Assembly (NCBI RefSeq): GCF_000430805.1
Contig: NZ_AUMS01000008.1
Coordinates: forward strand, 1-64,000
DNA: 64,000 bases
Reading direction: 5' to 3'
Source: Chitinilyticum aquatile DSM 21506
Lineage (GTDB): Bacteria > Pseudomonadota > Gammaproteobacteria > Burkholderiales > Chitinibacteraceae
Part shown: one piece after another, positions 8,447 through 18,400 of the stretch
Layout of the letters: every line of letters begins with the position of its first letter
Numbering within the stretch: position 1 is the stretch's first letter
Program-made: the position numbers and the translations under genes
Notes under the pieces: generated by a model
What the model saw: the letters and a program-made list of their open reading frames with translations, nothing else
What the model was told of the DNA's origin: nothing
The model's database searches: none

Positions 8447-9982
8447 ATGGCCGACAAGATCGCAACGATTGAATCGCTGGACCACGAAGGTCACGGCATT
8501 GCCCGATATGAAGGCAAAACCATTTTCATCGACGGTGCGCTGCCTTTTGAAACGGTCAGTTTCTCCAGCTACCGCAAGAAACCCAATTTCGAAAACGCGC
8601 AGGCGACAGCCATCCATAAGGAAAGCTTCATGCGCGTCACGCCGAAATGCCCGCATTTCGACATTTGCGGCGGCTGTTCGCTGCAACACATGGAATTCAA
8701 CGCGCAGGTTGCCGCCAAGCAGCGCGTACTGGAAGACAACCTCCAGCGCATCGGCAATGTCTCGGCCGAAGTCTCGCTGCCGCCGATCTATGGCAGCCCC
8801 TGGGGTTACCGCCACCGTGCACGCCTGTCGGTGCGCCATGTCGCCAAGAAGGGCGGCATGCTGGTTGGTTTCCACGAGAAGCGCTCGTCCTACATCGCCG
8901 ACATGACCGAGTGCCACATCCTGGTGCCGCATGTCGCGAAGCAATTGCCGGCCATGCGCGAGCTGGTCAGCAAGTTGTCGATTTTCGACCGCATGCCGCA
9001 AATCGAAGTGGCCGTCGGCAGCAAGGTCACCGTGCTGGTGTTCCGCAATATGGAAGCCATCACGCCGGCCGATGAAGCGATCCTGAAAGCCTACGCGGAC
9101 GAGTGGCAGGTGCAGATCTGGCTGCAGCCCAAGGGGCCGGACACCGCCTACCCGCTCTACCCGCTCGACGCACCGCAGCTTTCCTACGAACTGCCGGAAT
9201 TCGGCATCGAAATGCCGTTCAAGCCGACCGAATTCACGCAGGTGAATCATCAATTGAATCGCGTCATGGTCGAGCGCGCGATCAATATGCTCGACCCGCA
9301 GCCGGGCGAAACCATTGCCGACATGTTCTGCGGCCTGGGCAACTTCACGCTGCCGATCGCCAAGCGCGGCGCGAAAGTTCTCGGCATGGAAGGCAGCCAG
9401 CAACTGGTCGAGCGCGCATTCCAGAGCGCGGAACACAACAAGCTCAGAGACAAGGTCGATTTCAAGGTCGCCAATCTGTTCGAGATGACCCCAGACTGGC
9501 TGAACCAGCTCGGCCATTTCGACAAGATGCTGATCGACCCGCCGCGCGACGGCGCCATCGAGCTGGTCAAGGCCATCGACCCGATCAATGGCCCCAAACG
9601 TATCGTGTATGTGTCCTGTAATCCATCGACGCTGGCACGTGATGCCAATGTGCTGGTGAACGTGAAGGGCTACACGATGAAATCCGCCGGGATCATGAAC
9701 ATGTTCCCGCACACCACGCATGTGGAATCCATCGCCTGGTTCGAAAAAACCGGCCCGGGACTGAATGCCGAGGAACTGGCGGCCCTGGAAGCGCGCGAAG
9801 AAGCCGCGCGTCAGGCCGCCAAGGAAGCGCGCAAGCTGGAGGCCGCAGCCGAGGCCAAACGCAAAGCGGACAAGGAAGCGGAACTCGCCGCCAACCGTGC
9901 GCGCAAGGCTGCTGAAAAGGAAGCCCGCCGCGCCGAATGGGAAGCCAGGCAAGCCGCCGAAGGTGGGCAATCCGACGCCTGA
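8447..9982 (+). CDS. rlmD: 23S rRNA (uracil(1939)-C(5))-methyltransferase RlmD
   Basis: 511 aa. Makes m5U1939 in 23S rRNA with S-adenosylmethionine. TRAM domain at the N-terminus, then the Fe-S cluster cysteines in [10 protein letters not shown] plus a later Cys (MTECHIL), the SAM motif [18 protein letters not shown], and the catalytic cysteine in [12 protein letters not shown]. The last ~70 residues are an Ala/Glu/Lys/Arg-rich helical tail not part of the usual enzyme (~440 aa), likely a coiled coil or RNA-binding extension. Start at ATG 8447 ([10 protein letters not shown]) fits the family; longer upstream reading does not. Ended by a strong terminator. Confidence 0.93.
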   Translation: MADKIATIESLDHEGHGIARYEGKTIFIDGALPFETVSFSSYRKKPNFENAQATAIHKESFMRVTPKCPHFDICGGCSLQHMEFNAQVAAKQRVLEDNLQRIGNVSAEVSLPPIYGSPWGYRHRARLSVRHVAKKGGMLVGFHEKRSSYIADMTECHILVPHVAKQLPAMRELVSKLSIFDRMPQIEVAVGSKVTVLVFRNMEAITPADEAILKAYADEWQVQIWLQPKGPDTAYPLYPLDAPQLSYELPEFGIEMPFKPTEFTQVNHQLNRVMVERAINMLDPQPGETIADMFCGLGNFTLPIAKRGAKVLGMEGSQQLVERAFQSAEHNKLRDKVDFKVANLFEMTPDWLNQLGHFDKMLIDPPRDGAIELVKAIDPINGPKRIVYVSCNPSTLARDANVLVNVKGYTMKSAGIMNMFPHTTHVESIAWFEKTGPGLNAEELAALEAREEAARQAAKEARKLEAAAEAKRKADKEAELAANRARKAAEKEARRAEWEARQAAEGGQSDA

Positions 9983-10000
9983 GCGGATCATGCAAGGATC

Positions 10001-10029
10001 AAAAAGGGGCGCCGTTTGCGCCCCTTTTT
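10001..10029 (+). terminator. Rho-independent terminator of rlmD
   Basis: Hairpin GGGGCGCC / GGCGCCCC-like (GGGGCGC and GCGCCCC arms) flanked by A5 on the left and T5 on the right, 18 nt after the rlmD stop. Confidence 0.88.
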
Positions 10030-10040
10030 GTTGGCCACGC

Positions 10041-10106
10041 ACAATACATGGCGATGTATGCCATTCAAGCCATTTATTCGTAAAGGCTACAGCCACATAC
10101 TCATCA
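10041..10106. repeat. Dispersed palindromic element, copy A
   Basis: Intergenic, between the convergent rlmD and DUF445 genes. The core GCCATTTATTCGTAAAGGC forms a hairpin with a TTCG loop, with the right arm TACAGCCACATAC and end CATCA. Outer TATG/CATA pairs extend the symmetry. Same family as the copies listed at 13376, 21938, 35500, 38206, 38658, 40699, 44612, 50165 and (weak) 57919. Confidence 0.75.
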
Positions 10107-10170
10107 AAAAGGCAGCACCCCGCCGGAGCTGGGCCGCAGCCCATTCTGGGCGGCAATCGGGCAAAAACAC

Positions 10171-11454
10171 CTACAGCGTGACGACAAACTGCCCGAGCAG
10201 ATAGATCAGCAGGCCGATCAGCCCGCCCACCAGCGTGCCATTCACGCGGATGTACTGCAGATCGGTACCAATATTAAGCTCCAGCCGGTCAACCATCGTG
10301 CGGTCATCCCAGTCCTTCACCTGCGTAGCAATGAAATCGGCAATCGGCTCGCGCCAGCGCTCCAGCAGGCGCGGCACCGCCAGTTCAACCTGCTCGTTGA
10401 TCCACGCCCGCATGCCGGGGTCGCGCCGCAGGCGCACTGCCAGCGTTGCGGTGACGGCCTCCAGCTGATGGCGGATGACCGAATCCGGCTGCTGGACGTC
10501 GAGTGCCAGCCAGTCGACCACGCTCTGCCAGAAGGCTTCGAGCTGCCCGGCAAAGGCCGGCTGCGCCAGCAGCTCATGCTGGGCACGCACCAGTCGCTGC
10601 TGCAGCTGCGGATCGTGCCGCAACTGGACGGCGAGCTCGACCAGCCAGCCATCAAGCCGCTGGCGCAGCGCGTGCTGCGGATCATGGCAGGCCAGCCGCA
10701 GCTCGCGCTGCACGCCGTGCACCAGCTTTTCGGTGACATAGCGCGCGGCGGCACGGTCAAGGCTGATGTAGCGCAGGATGTTCATTTCGCCGGCAACCAC
10801 AGTCACCAGCCTTTCCTGCACATCGGTTTCGTCCAGCTGGCGGTCCAGCTCGCGCAGCACTTCCTCCAGCAAGCGGTGGTGACGGTTGCCGTAGGCCAGC
10901 CCGTCGAGCAGCGACGCCAGCAGCGGCGCCATGTCGAGGCGCTGCAGGTGCTGCTGCAGCGTTTCACCGACGAAGGTGGCGACACGGCGGTCGTTCAGCG
11001 CCAGCAGCAGCTGGCTGAGGAGATTGAACAGCAGCTCGTTCAGCCATTGCTGCGCCTGCGGACGTGCCAGCCAGCGCATGAGCTGCGCGGCCGGGTTGTA
11101 ATCGCGCAGCGCCGCCAGCACCCGCTCGGTCGACAGGAAATTGCCGGTAATGAAGCTGCCGAGGCTATCGGCAATCCGTGCCTTGTTCTTCGGAATGATC
11201 GCTGTGTGCGTCAACGGCACACCCAGCGGATGCCGGAACAGCGCCACCACCGCGAACCAGTCGGCCAGCGCGCCGATCATCGCAGCCTCCGAAAATGCTG
11301 CGACATAAGGCCAGAGCGGGTGCGTATTGCGCAGATACTGCGCCAGCAGGAAAAGCGCGGTGACCAGCAGCAAGAGGCCCAGCGCCAGCCGCCGTGCCCG
11401 CGTCAGGCGCTGGCGTTTCAGCCGTGTATCGATCGAATCCTGCTCGCTTGCCAT
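10171..11454 (-). CDS. DUF445 family membrane protein
   Basis: 427 aa. The DUF445 signature is the conserved first part: transmembrane helix (~22-42), then WPYVAAFSEAAMIGALADWFAVVALFRHPLG with the IPKNKARIADSLGSF motif; a long helical middle and a C-terminal helix (VGGLIGLLIYLLGQFVV, ~405-421) return it to the membrane. Distantly resembles YheB/YjiN-type inner-membrane proteins; no function is proven. ATG at 11454 has an excellent GGAGGG upstream; an in-frame start at 11523 has none. Convergent with rlmD. Confidence 0.87.
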   Translation of the reverse strand: MASEQDSIDTRLKRQRLTRARRLALGLLLLVTALFLLAQYLRNTHPLWPYVAAFSEAAMIGALADWFAVVALFRHPLGVPLTHTAIIPKNKARIADSLGSFITGNFLSTERVLAALRDYNPAAQLMRWLARPQAQQWLNELLFNLLSQLLLALNDRRVATFVGETLQQHLQRLDMAPLLASLLDGLAYGNRHHRLLEEVLRELDRQLDETDVQERLVTVVAGEMNILRYISLDRAAARYVTEKLVHGVQRELRLACHDPQHALRQRLDGWLVELAVQLRHDPQLQQRLVRAQHELLAQPAFAGQLEAFWQSVVDWLALDVQQPDSVIRHQLEAVTATLAVRLRRDPGMRAWINEQVELAVPRLLERWREPIADFIATQVKDWDDRTMVDRLELNIGTDLQYIRVNGTLVGGLIGLLIYLLGQFVVTL

Positions 11455-11595
11455 TGCCTGCCCTCCCCCTTCTTTTGTCCGCACCACTATAGCCAGAAAA
11501 AGCCGGCTGGCGCAGCATGCCAAGTTCAGTAGCCTTCATTGGAATTTGTTATTCTTGGGTCATCCCTGAACAATTCAGCCTTTGCGCCCCTTCAC

Positions 11596-11922
11596 ATGTC
11601 AGCGTTACTCGAATTACAGGAATGGTATCTGGCTCATTGCAATGACGAATGGGAACATGGTCAGGGCGTCCGTGTCGAGACACTCGACAATCCCGGCTGG
11701 AAGCTTGTCGTCGACTTGGCAGGCACAGAACTAAGTGGCAAGTACTTTGATGCGGTGGCAGTAAACTGTGACGCCGGCAATGGGACTGATGAGCAACACT
11801 GGTTTCACTGCACGATCCAGAGCCAGAAATTTACAGCTTACGGAGGTCCCAGAAACCTGGACACCCTGCTGCAGATATTCCTTGACTGGGCCAAAGCAGA
11901 CCATACCGATCCCAAACAATAA
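11596..11922 (+). CDS. Imm53-family immunity protein, orphan
   Basis: 108 aa. Matches the Imm53 pattern of polymorphic-toxin immunity proteins: LQEWYLAHCNDEWEHGQGVRVETLDNPGW near the N-terminus (given in parts: LQEWYLAHC, EWEHGQGV, ETLDNPGWK), then VVDLAGTEL, and WFHC...KFTAYGGP. Such proteins bind and block a contact-dependent or secreted nuclease toxin of sister cells. No toxin gene is adjacent (DUF445 on one side, exonuclease on the other), so it is an orphan immunity gene, perhaps protecting against neighbours. ATG 11596 preferred over an in-frame ATG at 11539 by family alignment. Confidence 0.75.
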   Translation: MSALLELQEWYLAHCNDEWEHGQGVRVETLDNPGWKLVVDLAGTELSGKYFDAVAVNCDAGNGTDEQHWFHCTIQSQKFTAYGGPRNLDTLLQIFLDWAKADHTDPKQ

Positions 11923-11932
11923 CTGCACCGAG

Positions 11933-13360
11933 CTAGGAAAACAGCTGCACCTTGCCGTCGCGCGCCTTCAGTTCCTTCTGAATCAGCTTGTAGCTGTCGA
12001 CATCGAACTGCGGCACTGACTCCGCCAGCAGCGCCGGCAGCTCGGCCGGATCGTGAATCGTGCCAAGATAGCACCAGTGCAGGATCACATGCAGGGCAGG
12101 CGCCCATTCCGGGCCTTCAGGCAGCGCGATCGCGTCCGGATAGGGCCAGGCGGCAAAACGGTGCCGGGCCAGGCCGAACAGCAGCCTCGCGTTGTGCCCG
12201 GCTGCCGGCTCGCTGGCCACGCAGATACCGCCGGTTTTGCCCAGCGCGCAGGCGGCGCACCCCTTGCCCGTTTTCGGGCGCACTTCCAGCCCCAGTACCT
12301 GCCTGCACAGGCCATTGGCGTCAGCCAGTTTGCTCAGCAGCGCGCGGGCTTCGCGCCGGCTGCGAAACGGCCCGTAGAGGGCATCGCCGGCCGCCAGATC
12401 CAGCCCGTCCAGCGCCACCAGCTGCGGGCGCAGCAGGCCATTATCCTGCGTCTCCAGCTGCCACGCGCAGAGCTCCTGATCGCGCCGTGCTTGCGGGTTG
12501 AGGCGCGGCGCAAGCTGGCGCAGCCAGCGCTGTTCAAGCAACAGGGCGCCGAATTCACCCGCGGTTTCCGTCCAGTCGATGCGAGTGGTCTGCTGCAGGA
12601 GGATGTGCGTGCTGGCCATGTCACGGCTGACCTTGCCGAGCTTTTTGGCCGGTGCGAAATACTGCAGCACGCGCTTGCGAATATTGGGCGCGCGCGCCAC
12701 CAGCAGCGCCTGCCCGCTGGCGTCATAAAAGGCGAACACGCCGGCGCTTTCCGGCAGCTCGTCGGCCACCTGCGGGTCAACGCCCGGCGGCAGCGCGGGC
12801 TTGTTCGTCAGCTCGGCAATGGCGCCAGCCACCGTGTCGCGGCCATGCTCGCGCACGAGCACCGCGAGAAACTGCTCCAGCAGCACCGCATCGGTCAGCG
12901 CACGGTGCCGGTCGCCCTCGAAAACGAGGCCGTGCCGGGCAATCAGCGTGTCGAGGCTGTGCTTGAACTCAGTCGGATAGAGCTGCTTCGAGAGCTTGAC
13001 GGTACACAGCACCGGCGCAACCAGCTTGCGGCCGAGGCGCTTGAATTCGCTGCGCAGAAAGCCGTAGTCAAAGCGGGCGTTGTGCGCGACGAACACCCGG
13101 CCCTGCAGCCTGGCGAACACCTCGTCGGCCAGATCAGCAAAGGGCGGCGCGTCGGCCACCATCGCGTCGTCGATGCCGGTGAGCTGCTGGATGAAGGCCG
13201 GAATCGGCTGCTGCGGATTGACCAGCGCGCTCCAGCGCCGGCAGCCGTCCGCATCGATCTGCACGATGCCGATCTCGGTAATGCGGTCACGCAGCGCATT
13301 GGCGCCGGTGGTTTCGAGATCGACCAGCACCAGCGGTGCATCGTAATAGGGATTGGACAT
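11933..13360 (-). CDS. DnaQ-like 3'-5' exonuclease fused to UvrC/Cho-type GIY-YIG domain
   Basis: 475 aa. Residues ~8-170 are a DEDDh exonuclease like the epsilon subunit of DNA polymerase III: LVDLETTG (ExoI), AHNARFDYGFL (ExoII), HRALTDA (ExoIII). A second part (~200-280: ESAGVFAFYDASGQALLVARA...RVLQYF) is a GIY-YIG-like UvrC N-terminal domain, followed by a C-terminal region with CAACALGKTGGIC. This two-domain protein is widespread in betaproteobacteria and is thought to act in DNA repair or degradation. GIY-YIG core tyrosines appear degenerate (GVFAFYD), so nuclease activity of that half is uncertain. Confidence 0.85.
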   Translation of the reverse strand: MSNPYYDAPLVLVDLETTGANALRDRITEIGIVQIDADGCRRWSALVNPQQPIPAFIQQLTGIDDAMVADAPPFADLADEVFARLQGRVFVAHNARFDYGFLRSEFKRLGRKLVAPVLCTVKLSKQLYPTEFKHSLDTLIARHGLVFEGDRHRALTDAVLLEQFLAVLVREHGRDTVAGAIAELTNKPALPPGVDPQVADELPESAGVFAFYDASGQALLVARAPNIRKRVLQYFAPAKKLGKVSRDMASTHILLQQTTRIDWTETAGEFGALLLEQRWLRQLAPRLNPQARRDQELCAWQLETQDNGLLRPQLVALDGLDLAAGDALYGPFRSRREARALLSKLADANGLCRQVLGLEVRPKTGKGCAACALGKTGGICVASEPAAGHNARLLFGLARHRFAAWPYPDAIALPEGPEWAPALHVILHWCYLGTIHDPAELPALLAESVPQFDVDSYKLIQKELKARDGKVQLFS

Positions 13361-13375
13361 CGACAGTACAGCTCC

Positions 13376-13428
13376 GGGTATCAGCCCATAACCATTTTAT
13401 TCAAAGGGCTACAGCCACATACCCATGA
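13376..13428. repeat. Dispersed palindromic element, copy B
   Basis: Outer arms GGGTAT and ATACCC, core ATTTTATTCAAA followed by GGGCTACAGCCACATACCC. Lies 16 bp upstream of the exonuclease start and downstream of the transglycosylase-side region, so it is in the 5' leader of the exonuclease gene, as well as 60 bp past the transglycosylase stop. Confidence 0.8.
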
Positions 13429-13487
13429 TGGTGGACACCCGCATCGCAGATGCGGGCCGGCAAGGCGCTCATTGTACCGGAAAGGTT

Positions 13488-14351
13488 TTACAGAATCCGG
13501 CTGCGCGGCGGGCCGGGCCAGCGGTGCAGGTCGGGCCGGTGCATGGGTGAGCGATACAGGTGCAGCACCTTCTTCACGTACTGCTGCGTCTCCTTGTACG
13601 GCGGCACGCCGCGATAGCGCTCAACCGCCTTTTCGCCCGCGTTGTAGCCGGCAGCCACCAGTGCCACGTCGCCTTCGAAACGGTCGAGCAGGAAACGCAG
13701 ATAGCGCACGCCACCGCGGATGTTCTGGCTGGCGTTGAAGGCGTCCTTCACATTGAAGCGCTCGGCCGTTTCCGGAATCAGCTGCATCACGCCCATGGCA
13801 TTGGCCGGCGACACCACCTGCGGATCAAAGCGCGACTCGACCGTGGCAATGCTCAGCGCCAGTCGCGGATCGACGTTGTACCAGCCGGCCATGCGCTCGA
13901 CCATGCCGGCCACCCAGCGCTTGTTTTTCGGCAAACCGGCCAGAATGGCATCCAGCTCCGGCGAGCCGGCCACCGCATAGGCCTTGCTGCGCGGCGGCAG
14001 TGCGCCGGTCGTCACGCAATCGGGCAGGGTTTCGCCGGCGATGGCGACGGTATCGAGCATGTTCTGCGCTTCGCGATGGCCCTGCATGGCGGCGGCGGAA
14101 AACAGCGTCGCCGCCACCTTGCGGTCGGCATCCACACCACCACCGAAGGCATAGAGCATGCCGAGCCGGTACTGCGCCTCGGTCACGCCCTGCCGCGCAA
14201 GCTGGCAGTAGCGCACGGCGGCCTGCCAGGGGTCGCTGTTTTCCAGCCGGGTGGCCGCTGCGAGCGCGGCCTCCTGCGGCTCGTCGGCAGCCTGTGCGAC
14301 GACGCAGGAAAACAGCAGGCACAGCAGCAGGCCGGCGCGCATCCGCTGCAT
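13488..14351 (-). CDS. Secreted lytic murein transglycosylase with Sel1 repeats
   Basis: 287 aa. Signal peptide (MQRMRAGLLLCLLFSCVVAQA), a Sel1/TPR-like segment (~55-100, AQYRLGMLYAFGGGVDAD), then a lysozyme-like SLT domain (~150-270): the catalytic Glu in ALSIATVESRFDP, AMGVMQLIPETAERF, NIRGGVRYLRFLLDRF and AAGYNAGEKAVERY. Cleaves peptidoglycan with formation of 1,6-anhydroMurNAc in the periplasm. ATG 14351 lies 2 nt after the stop of the upstream methyltransferase gene, indicating an operon; an in-frame start at 14381 would overlap that gene. Confidence 0.9.
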   Translation of the reverse strand: MQRMRAGLLLCLLFSCVVAQAADEPQEAALAAATRLENSDPWQAAVRYCQLARQGVTEAQYRLGMLYAFGGGVDADRKVAATLFSAAAMQGHREAQNMLDTVAIAGETLPDCVTTGALPPRSKAYAVAGSPELDAILAGLPKNKRWVAGMVERMAGWYNVDPRLALSIATVESRFDPQVVSPANAMGVMQLIPETAERFNVKDAFNASQNIRGGVRYLRFLLDRFEGDVALVAAGYNAGEKAVERYRGVPPYKETQQYVKKVLHLYRSPMHRPDLHRWPGPPRSRIL

Positions 14352-14353
14352 GC

Positions 14354-15295
14354 TCAGCCCTGTTTCACGAAACGCCAGCACTGATGGATGCGCTTGTTGC
14401 GGAAGTCATCCGGCACCGATTGCACTGAGATATCCTCGCACAGGGGGGCGATGTGGTCGTCGAGCCTGAACGTGCGCAGATTGTTCGAGAAGTACAGCAC
14501 CCCGCCCGGGTTGAGCAATTCGAGACACGACTCGACCAGCCAGCCATGATCGCGCTGCACATCGAGCACGCCGATCATTTTCTTGGAATTGGAAAAGCTC
14601 GGCGGATCCATCACGATCAGGTCGAAGCGCTCGCGATCGGTCATCGCGTTCTGCAGAAACTGGAACACATCGGCGCGCACGCGCTGGTGCCGCGCCTGAT
14701 CCATGCCGTTGAGCTCGAAATTGCGCCCGGCCCAGTCGAGATAGGTATTCGACAGGTCAACCGTCACCGATTCACGTGCACCGCCGGCGGCGGCGTAGAC
14801 GGTGAACGCACCGGTATAGCTGAAGAGGTTGAGGAAACGTTTGCCGGCTGCCTCCATCATCACCCGCTTGCGCGTGTTGCGATGATCGAGAAAGAGGCCG
14901 GTATCGAGATAGGCACCGAGATTGACCCAGAATTTCAGGCCATTTTCCGTGACGACAAAATCCTCGCCCTTCTCGCCGGTTTTTTCATACTGCTCGGTCC
15001 CCTTCTGGCGCTCGCGCCGCTTGAGCACGACCGCTTCAGCAGGAATGCCGAGCACCTCGGAAGTCGCAGCACAGAGATCAGCCAGCCACTGCGCGTGCTC
15101 TTCCTCGCTCTGCTGCCAGCCGGTGTCGAATTCCTGCAGGTGCACGCGCGCACCGTAGCAATCAATGATGACCGGAAACTCGGGCACATCGCGATCATAG
15201 ATGCGGAATGCCTCGAGCCCCTGGCGCCGCGCCCATTTGCCCCAGTGGCGATAATTCTTGAGCAGGCGGTTTCGAAAGCTGGCGATGTCGGCCAT
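14354..15295 (-). CDS. RlmK/RlmI-like SAM-dependent rRNA methyltransferase
   Basis: 313 aa. Corresponds to the C-terminal half of the bifunctional RlmL (the RlmK part that makes m7G2069 in 23S rRNA) or to RlmI-type enzymes. SAM motif FLNLFSYTGAFTVYAAAGGA (~138-157), DPPSFSNSK (~225), and FRLDDH near the C-terminus; preceded by a VVTENGLKFWVNL beta-hairpin. Standalone copies are common in betaproteobacteria. First gene of a two-gene unit with the transglycosylase (2-nt gap). Exact target base is inferred only. Confidence 0.85.
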   Translation of the reverse strand: MADIASFRNRLLKNYRHWGKWARRQGLEAFRIYDRDVPEFPVIIDCYGARVHLQEFDTGWQQSEEEHAQWLADLCAATSEVLGIPAEAVVLKRRERQKGTEQYEKTGEKGEDFVVTENGLKFWVNLGAYLDTGLFLDHRNTRKRVMMEAAGKRFLNLFSYTGAFTVYAAAGGARESVTVDLSNTYLDWAGRNFELNGMDQARHQRVRADVFQFLQNAMTDRERFDLIVMDPPSFSNSKKMIGVLDVQRDHGWLVESCLELLNPGGVLYFSNNLRTFRLDDHIAPLCEDISVQSVPDDFRNKRIHQCWRFVKQG

Positions 15296-15407
15296 AAAGA
15301 TGCATATCCGGACATAAAAATGGAATTCTACCAGCCTAGGCGATATGCTTGACGGATTAAGAAATCGCTAATGTGTTTCCCCTAGCCTGACTGCCGATCA
15401 CCACACA

Positions 15408-18400
15408 GTGTCCAATACCGCTTCCTGCCCTTCCTGCTTCGATACCCGTCTCGCCCGCGCCATGACGGAGGGCCCGCACGCGCTGCTGCTGCTCGATGCG
15501 GTGCGCGATGAAGCTGGCGAAATCACCGACTTCTGCTGTGTATTTGCCAATGATGCCGCCGTGCGTGAACTGCAACTGGGCGACATCCGCCTGCTGCAGG
15601 GCCGCCAGATCCGCCGAGACTGGAATAACAGCGCCGATCGGGAGACGCTTTTCAGCCTGCTGAAGGAAGTGCAGCTGCGGCAAGCCCCGCTGCGCCTCGA
15701 ACAGAATCTGGCCTTCCGCGACGAAACCCACACCTATCGCGTGCAGATCTATCCGGCCGCACCGGGCATCGCACTGGGATTGCGCAATATCGATCAGGAA
15801 GTCGGCGCTCGCCAGCTGGCAGCGGACTACATGGAACGCCTTGAAGCCGCTGTGCAGGAGCGCTCCCGTGCGCTTGAGCAATCAGAGCAGCGGGCCGGCG
15901 CACTGCTTGCGGCGCTGCGCACCGGCATCCTCTGCCATGCACCGGACGGCCGCATCACCGAATTCAATCCGATGGCGGGCGCGCTGCTGGATCTGACGCC
16001 CGAACAGATCAACGTGCCAACGACAGAGCTGGCGCGCAACTGGGATCTGCTGGATGAAGAAGGCAGACCGCTCCCCGTCGAGCTTTATCCGAACCGGCTC
16101 GTCATTGCCAGCGGCGTGCCGGTGCAGGAAGTCATCTATGGCATTGCCCATCATGACGGCCGCCCGCTCATCTGGTGCCTGACCGATGCCTTCCCGCGTT
16201 ACGACAACCAGGGCGTGCTCAGCGAAGTCATCGTCCATTTTGTCGACATCACAAGCCAGATGCGGCAAAAAACGGCCAGCCAGCGCAACCGCCGCCGCGC
16301 CGAACACATGCTGTTCCTGCAAAGCAATGGCAGCGAAATCAGTGAAGCGACACTATTGCAGGAAGTCGAGCAGCTGGCTTGCACACTGACCGATAGCTCG
16401 ACGGCGATGATTGCCCTCGGTGAAACCAGTCCTACCCTGGTCGGCCAGCACCAATTGCAGGTCCGCATCAATGGCAGCAGCAATGAAATCATGCTGCTGT
16501 GCGTCAGCGGCAAGGCTCGCGCCTATGACGAGGTTGACCGGCAGTTGCTGGAAGACCTCGGGCGCGATTGCTGGCTGGTCCTGCACCAGTTGCGCCTGCA
16601 GCAGGCCTGGCAGGCTGACCGCAAGCGCATGCAGCTGGTCATCAGCGCCAGCCGGATCGGCATCTGGGAATATGAAATCCTGGAAAACTACAACAGCGTG
16701 CGCATCAACCGCGAACATGCCCGCAAACCGGGCTATCCGGTCGAGCATTTCAGCGAGGATGCACAGGGGTTCAGCGAGCGGCTTCATCCGGACGACCGCG
16801 AGCGGGTCATAACCTATCTGCACCAGTATCTCGAAGGTGCGATTGCGCATTACCAGCAGGAATTCCGCCTGCGCGACAGCCACGGAGAATATCGCCATAT
16901 CCTGTCTTCCGGCGAGATTGTCGAGCGTTATCCGAACGGGCAGCCACGCCGCATGCTGGGGACGCACCTTGATGTGACCGAAGAGCGCCGCACCGTTGCC
17001 GAATTGCGCGCCATTGAGCAACAACTCAGCGAAACGCTCAACAGCGTCAATCTGATCACGCTGATTCTGGATGCCGAAGGGCGGATTGCCTTCTGCTCGG
17101 AGCACCTGGCTCGGCTGGTCGGCTATACGGTCGCGGAGCTGGCCGGGCGCAACTGGTTCGATGAGTTCGTCCCGCCGGAAGAAAGCATCCGCAGCGCCTT
17201 CCAGAATGCCATCGCCACATCCAGCCTGCCGGCCGTGCATGAAAATCCGATCCGCAGCCATGATGGCAGTCTGCGGCAGATCCGCTGGCACAATTCCCTG
17301 CGGCGCAACTCTAGCGGACAGGTCATCGGCACGATCGCCATTGGCGAGGACATCACCGAACAGCAGCTTGCCCAGAAAGAACTGCAGCTGGCAGCAACCG
17401 TCTTCGACAGCAACAGCGAAGGCGTGCTGATAACCGATGCACATTTCCGCATCGTGAAATCCAATCGCGCGTTCAGTCTCCTGAGCGGTATTGACCCGGC
17501 CTCGCTGCCGGGCATGCATGCCCAGCGCCTGTTCCAGCTGGACCGGCCGGATGATTACCGCAAGCAGCGCTATCTGCTGGGCATCAATCATGCATGGCAG
17601 GGCGAACTGACCTTGCGCCGTCCGGGCAACCGGGCGTTGCCGATCAGCCTGTCGGTCAACTGCGTGCAGAATGCACAGCAGCAGATCAGTCATTACGTGG
17701 CAGTCATCACCGACATTTCCGAGCGCAGGCGCCAGCAGGCACAGATCGAGTACATGGCGTATCACGATCCGCTGACCGGACTTCCCAACCGCCTGCTGCT
17801 GGCCGATCGCTTCAATGTGGCACGCGCGCTGGCCGAGCGGCACAAGAGCAAGTTAGCGCTGCTTTTCATCGATCTCGACCGCTTCAAGCTCGTCAACGAC
17901 ACACTGGGGCACCCGACCGGCGACATGCTGCTGCAGCTGGTCGGCGCGCGCCTGCATGATTGCGTGCGCGAGAGCGATACCGTTGCCCGACTGGGCGGGG
18001 ATGAATTCCTCGTCATGCTCAGCCTGCAGAATGCGGCAGATGCAGCTGAGATTGCACAGAACATCCTGAACGTGATGGCCATGCCGCTGCATCTGTCTGG
18101 CCGGGCTGTTCACAGTGGTGCAAGCATCGGCATCAGCCTTTATCCGGACGATGGTGACGATTTCACACAGCTGCAGCAGCGTGCCGACACCGCGCTGTAT
18201 CTGTCCAAGCAGGAAGGGCGCAATACCTACCGTTTTTATCGCAACACGGCGAGCGACGCCGCGCAGGACCCGCTGGAGCTCGATGCCCGCCTGCGCCAGG
18301 CCTTGCACAATCGCGAGCTGCAGGTGCACTACCAGCCGCAGATCGAGCTGGCAAGCGGCCTATTGGTCGGTTTCGAAGCACTGGTTCGCTGGCACCACCC

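Noticed and set aside
8342-10156. 604-codon leftward open frame opposite rlmD
   Set aside because: Shadow of rlmD caused by high G+C; no family signature, while rlmD motifs are complete.
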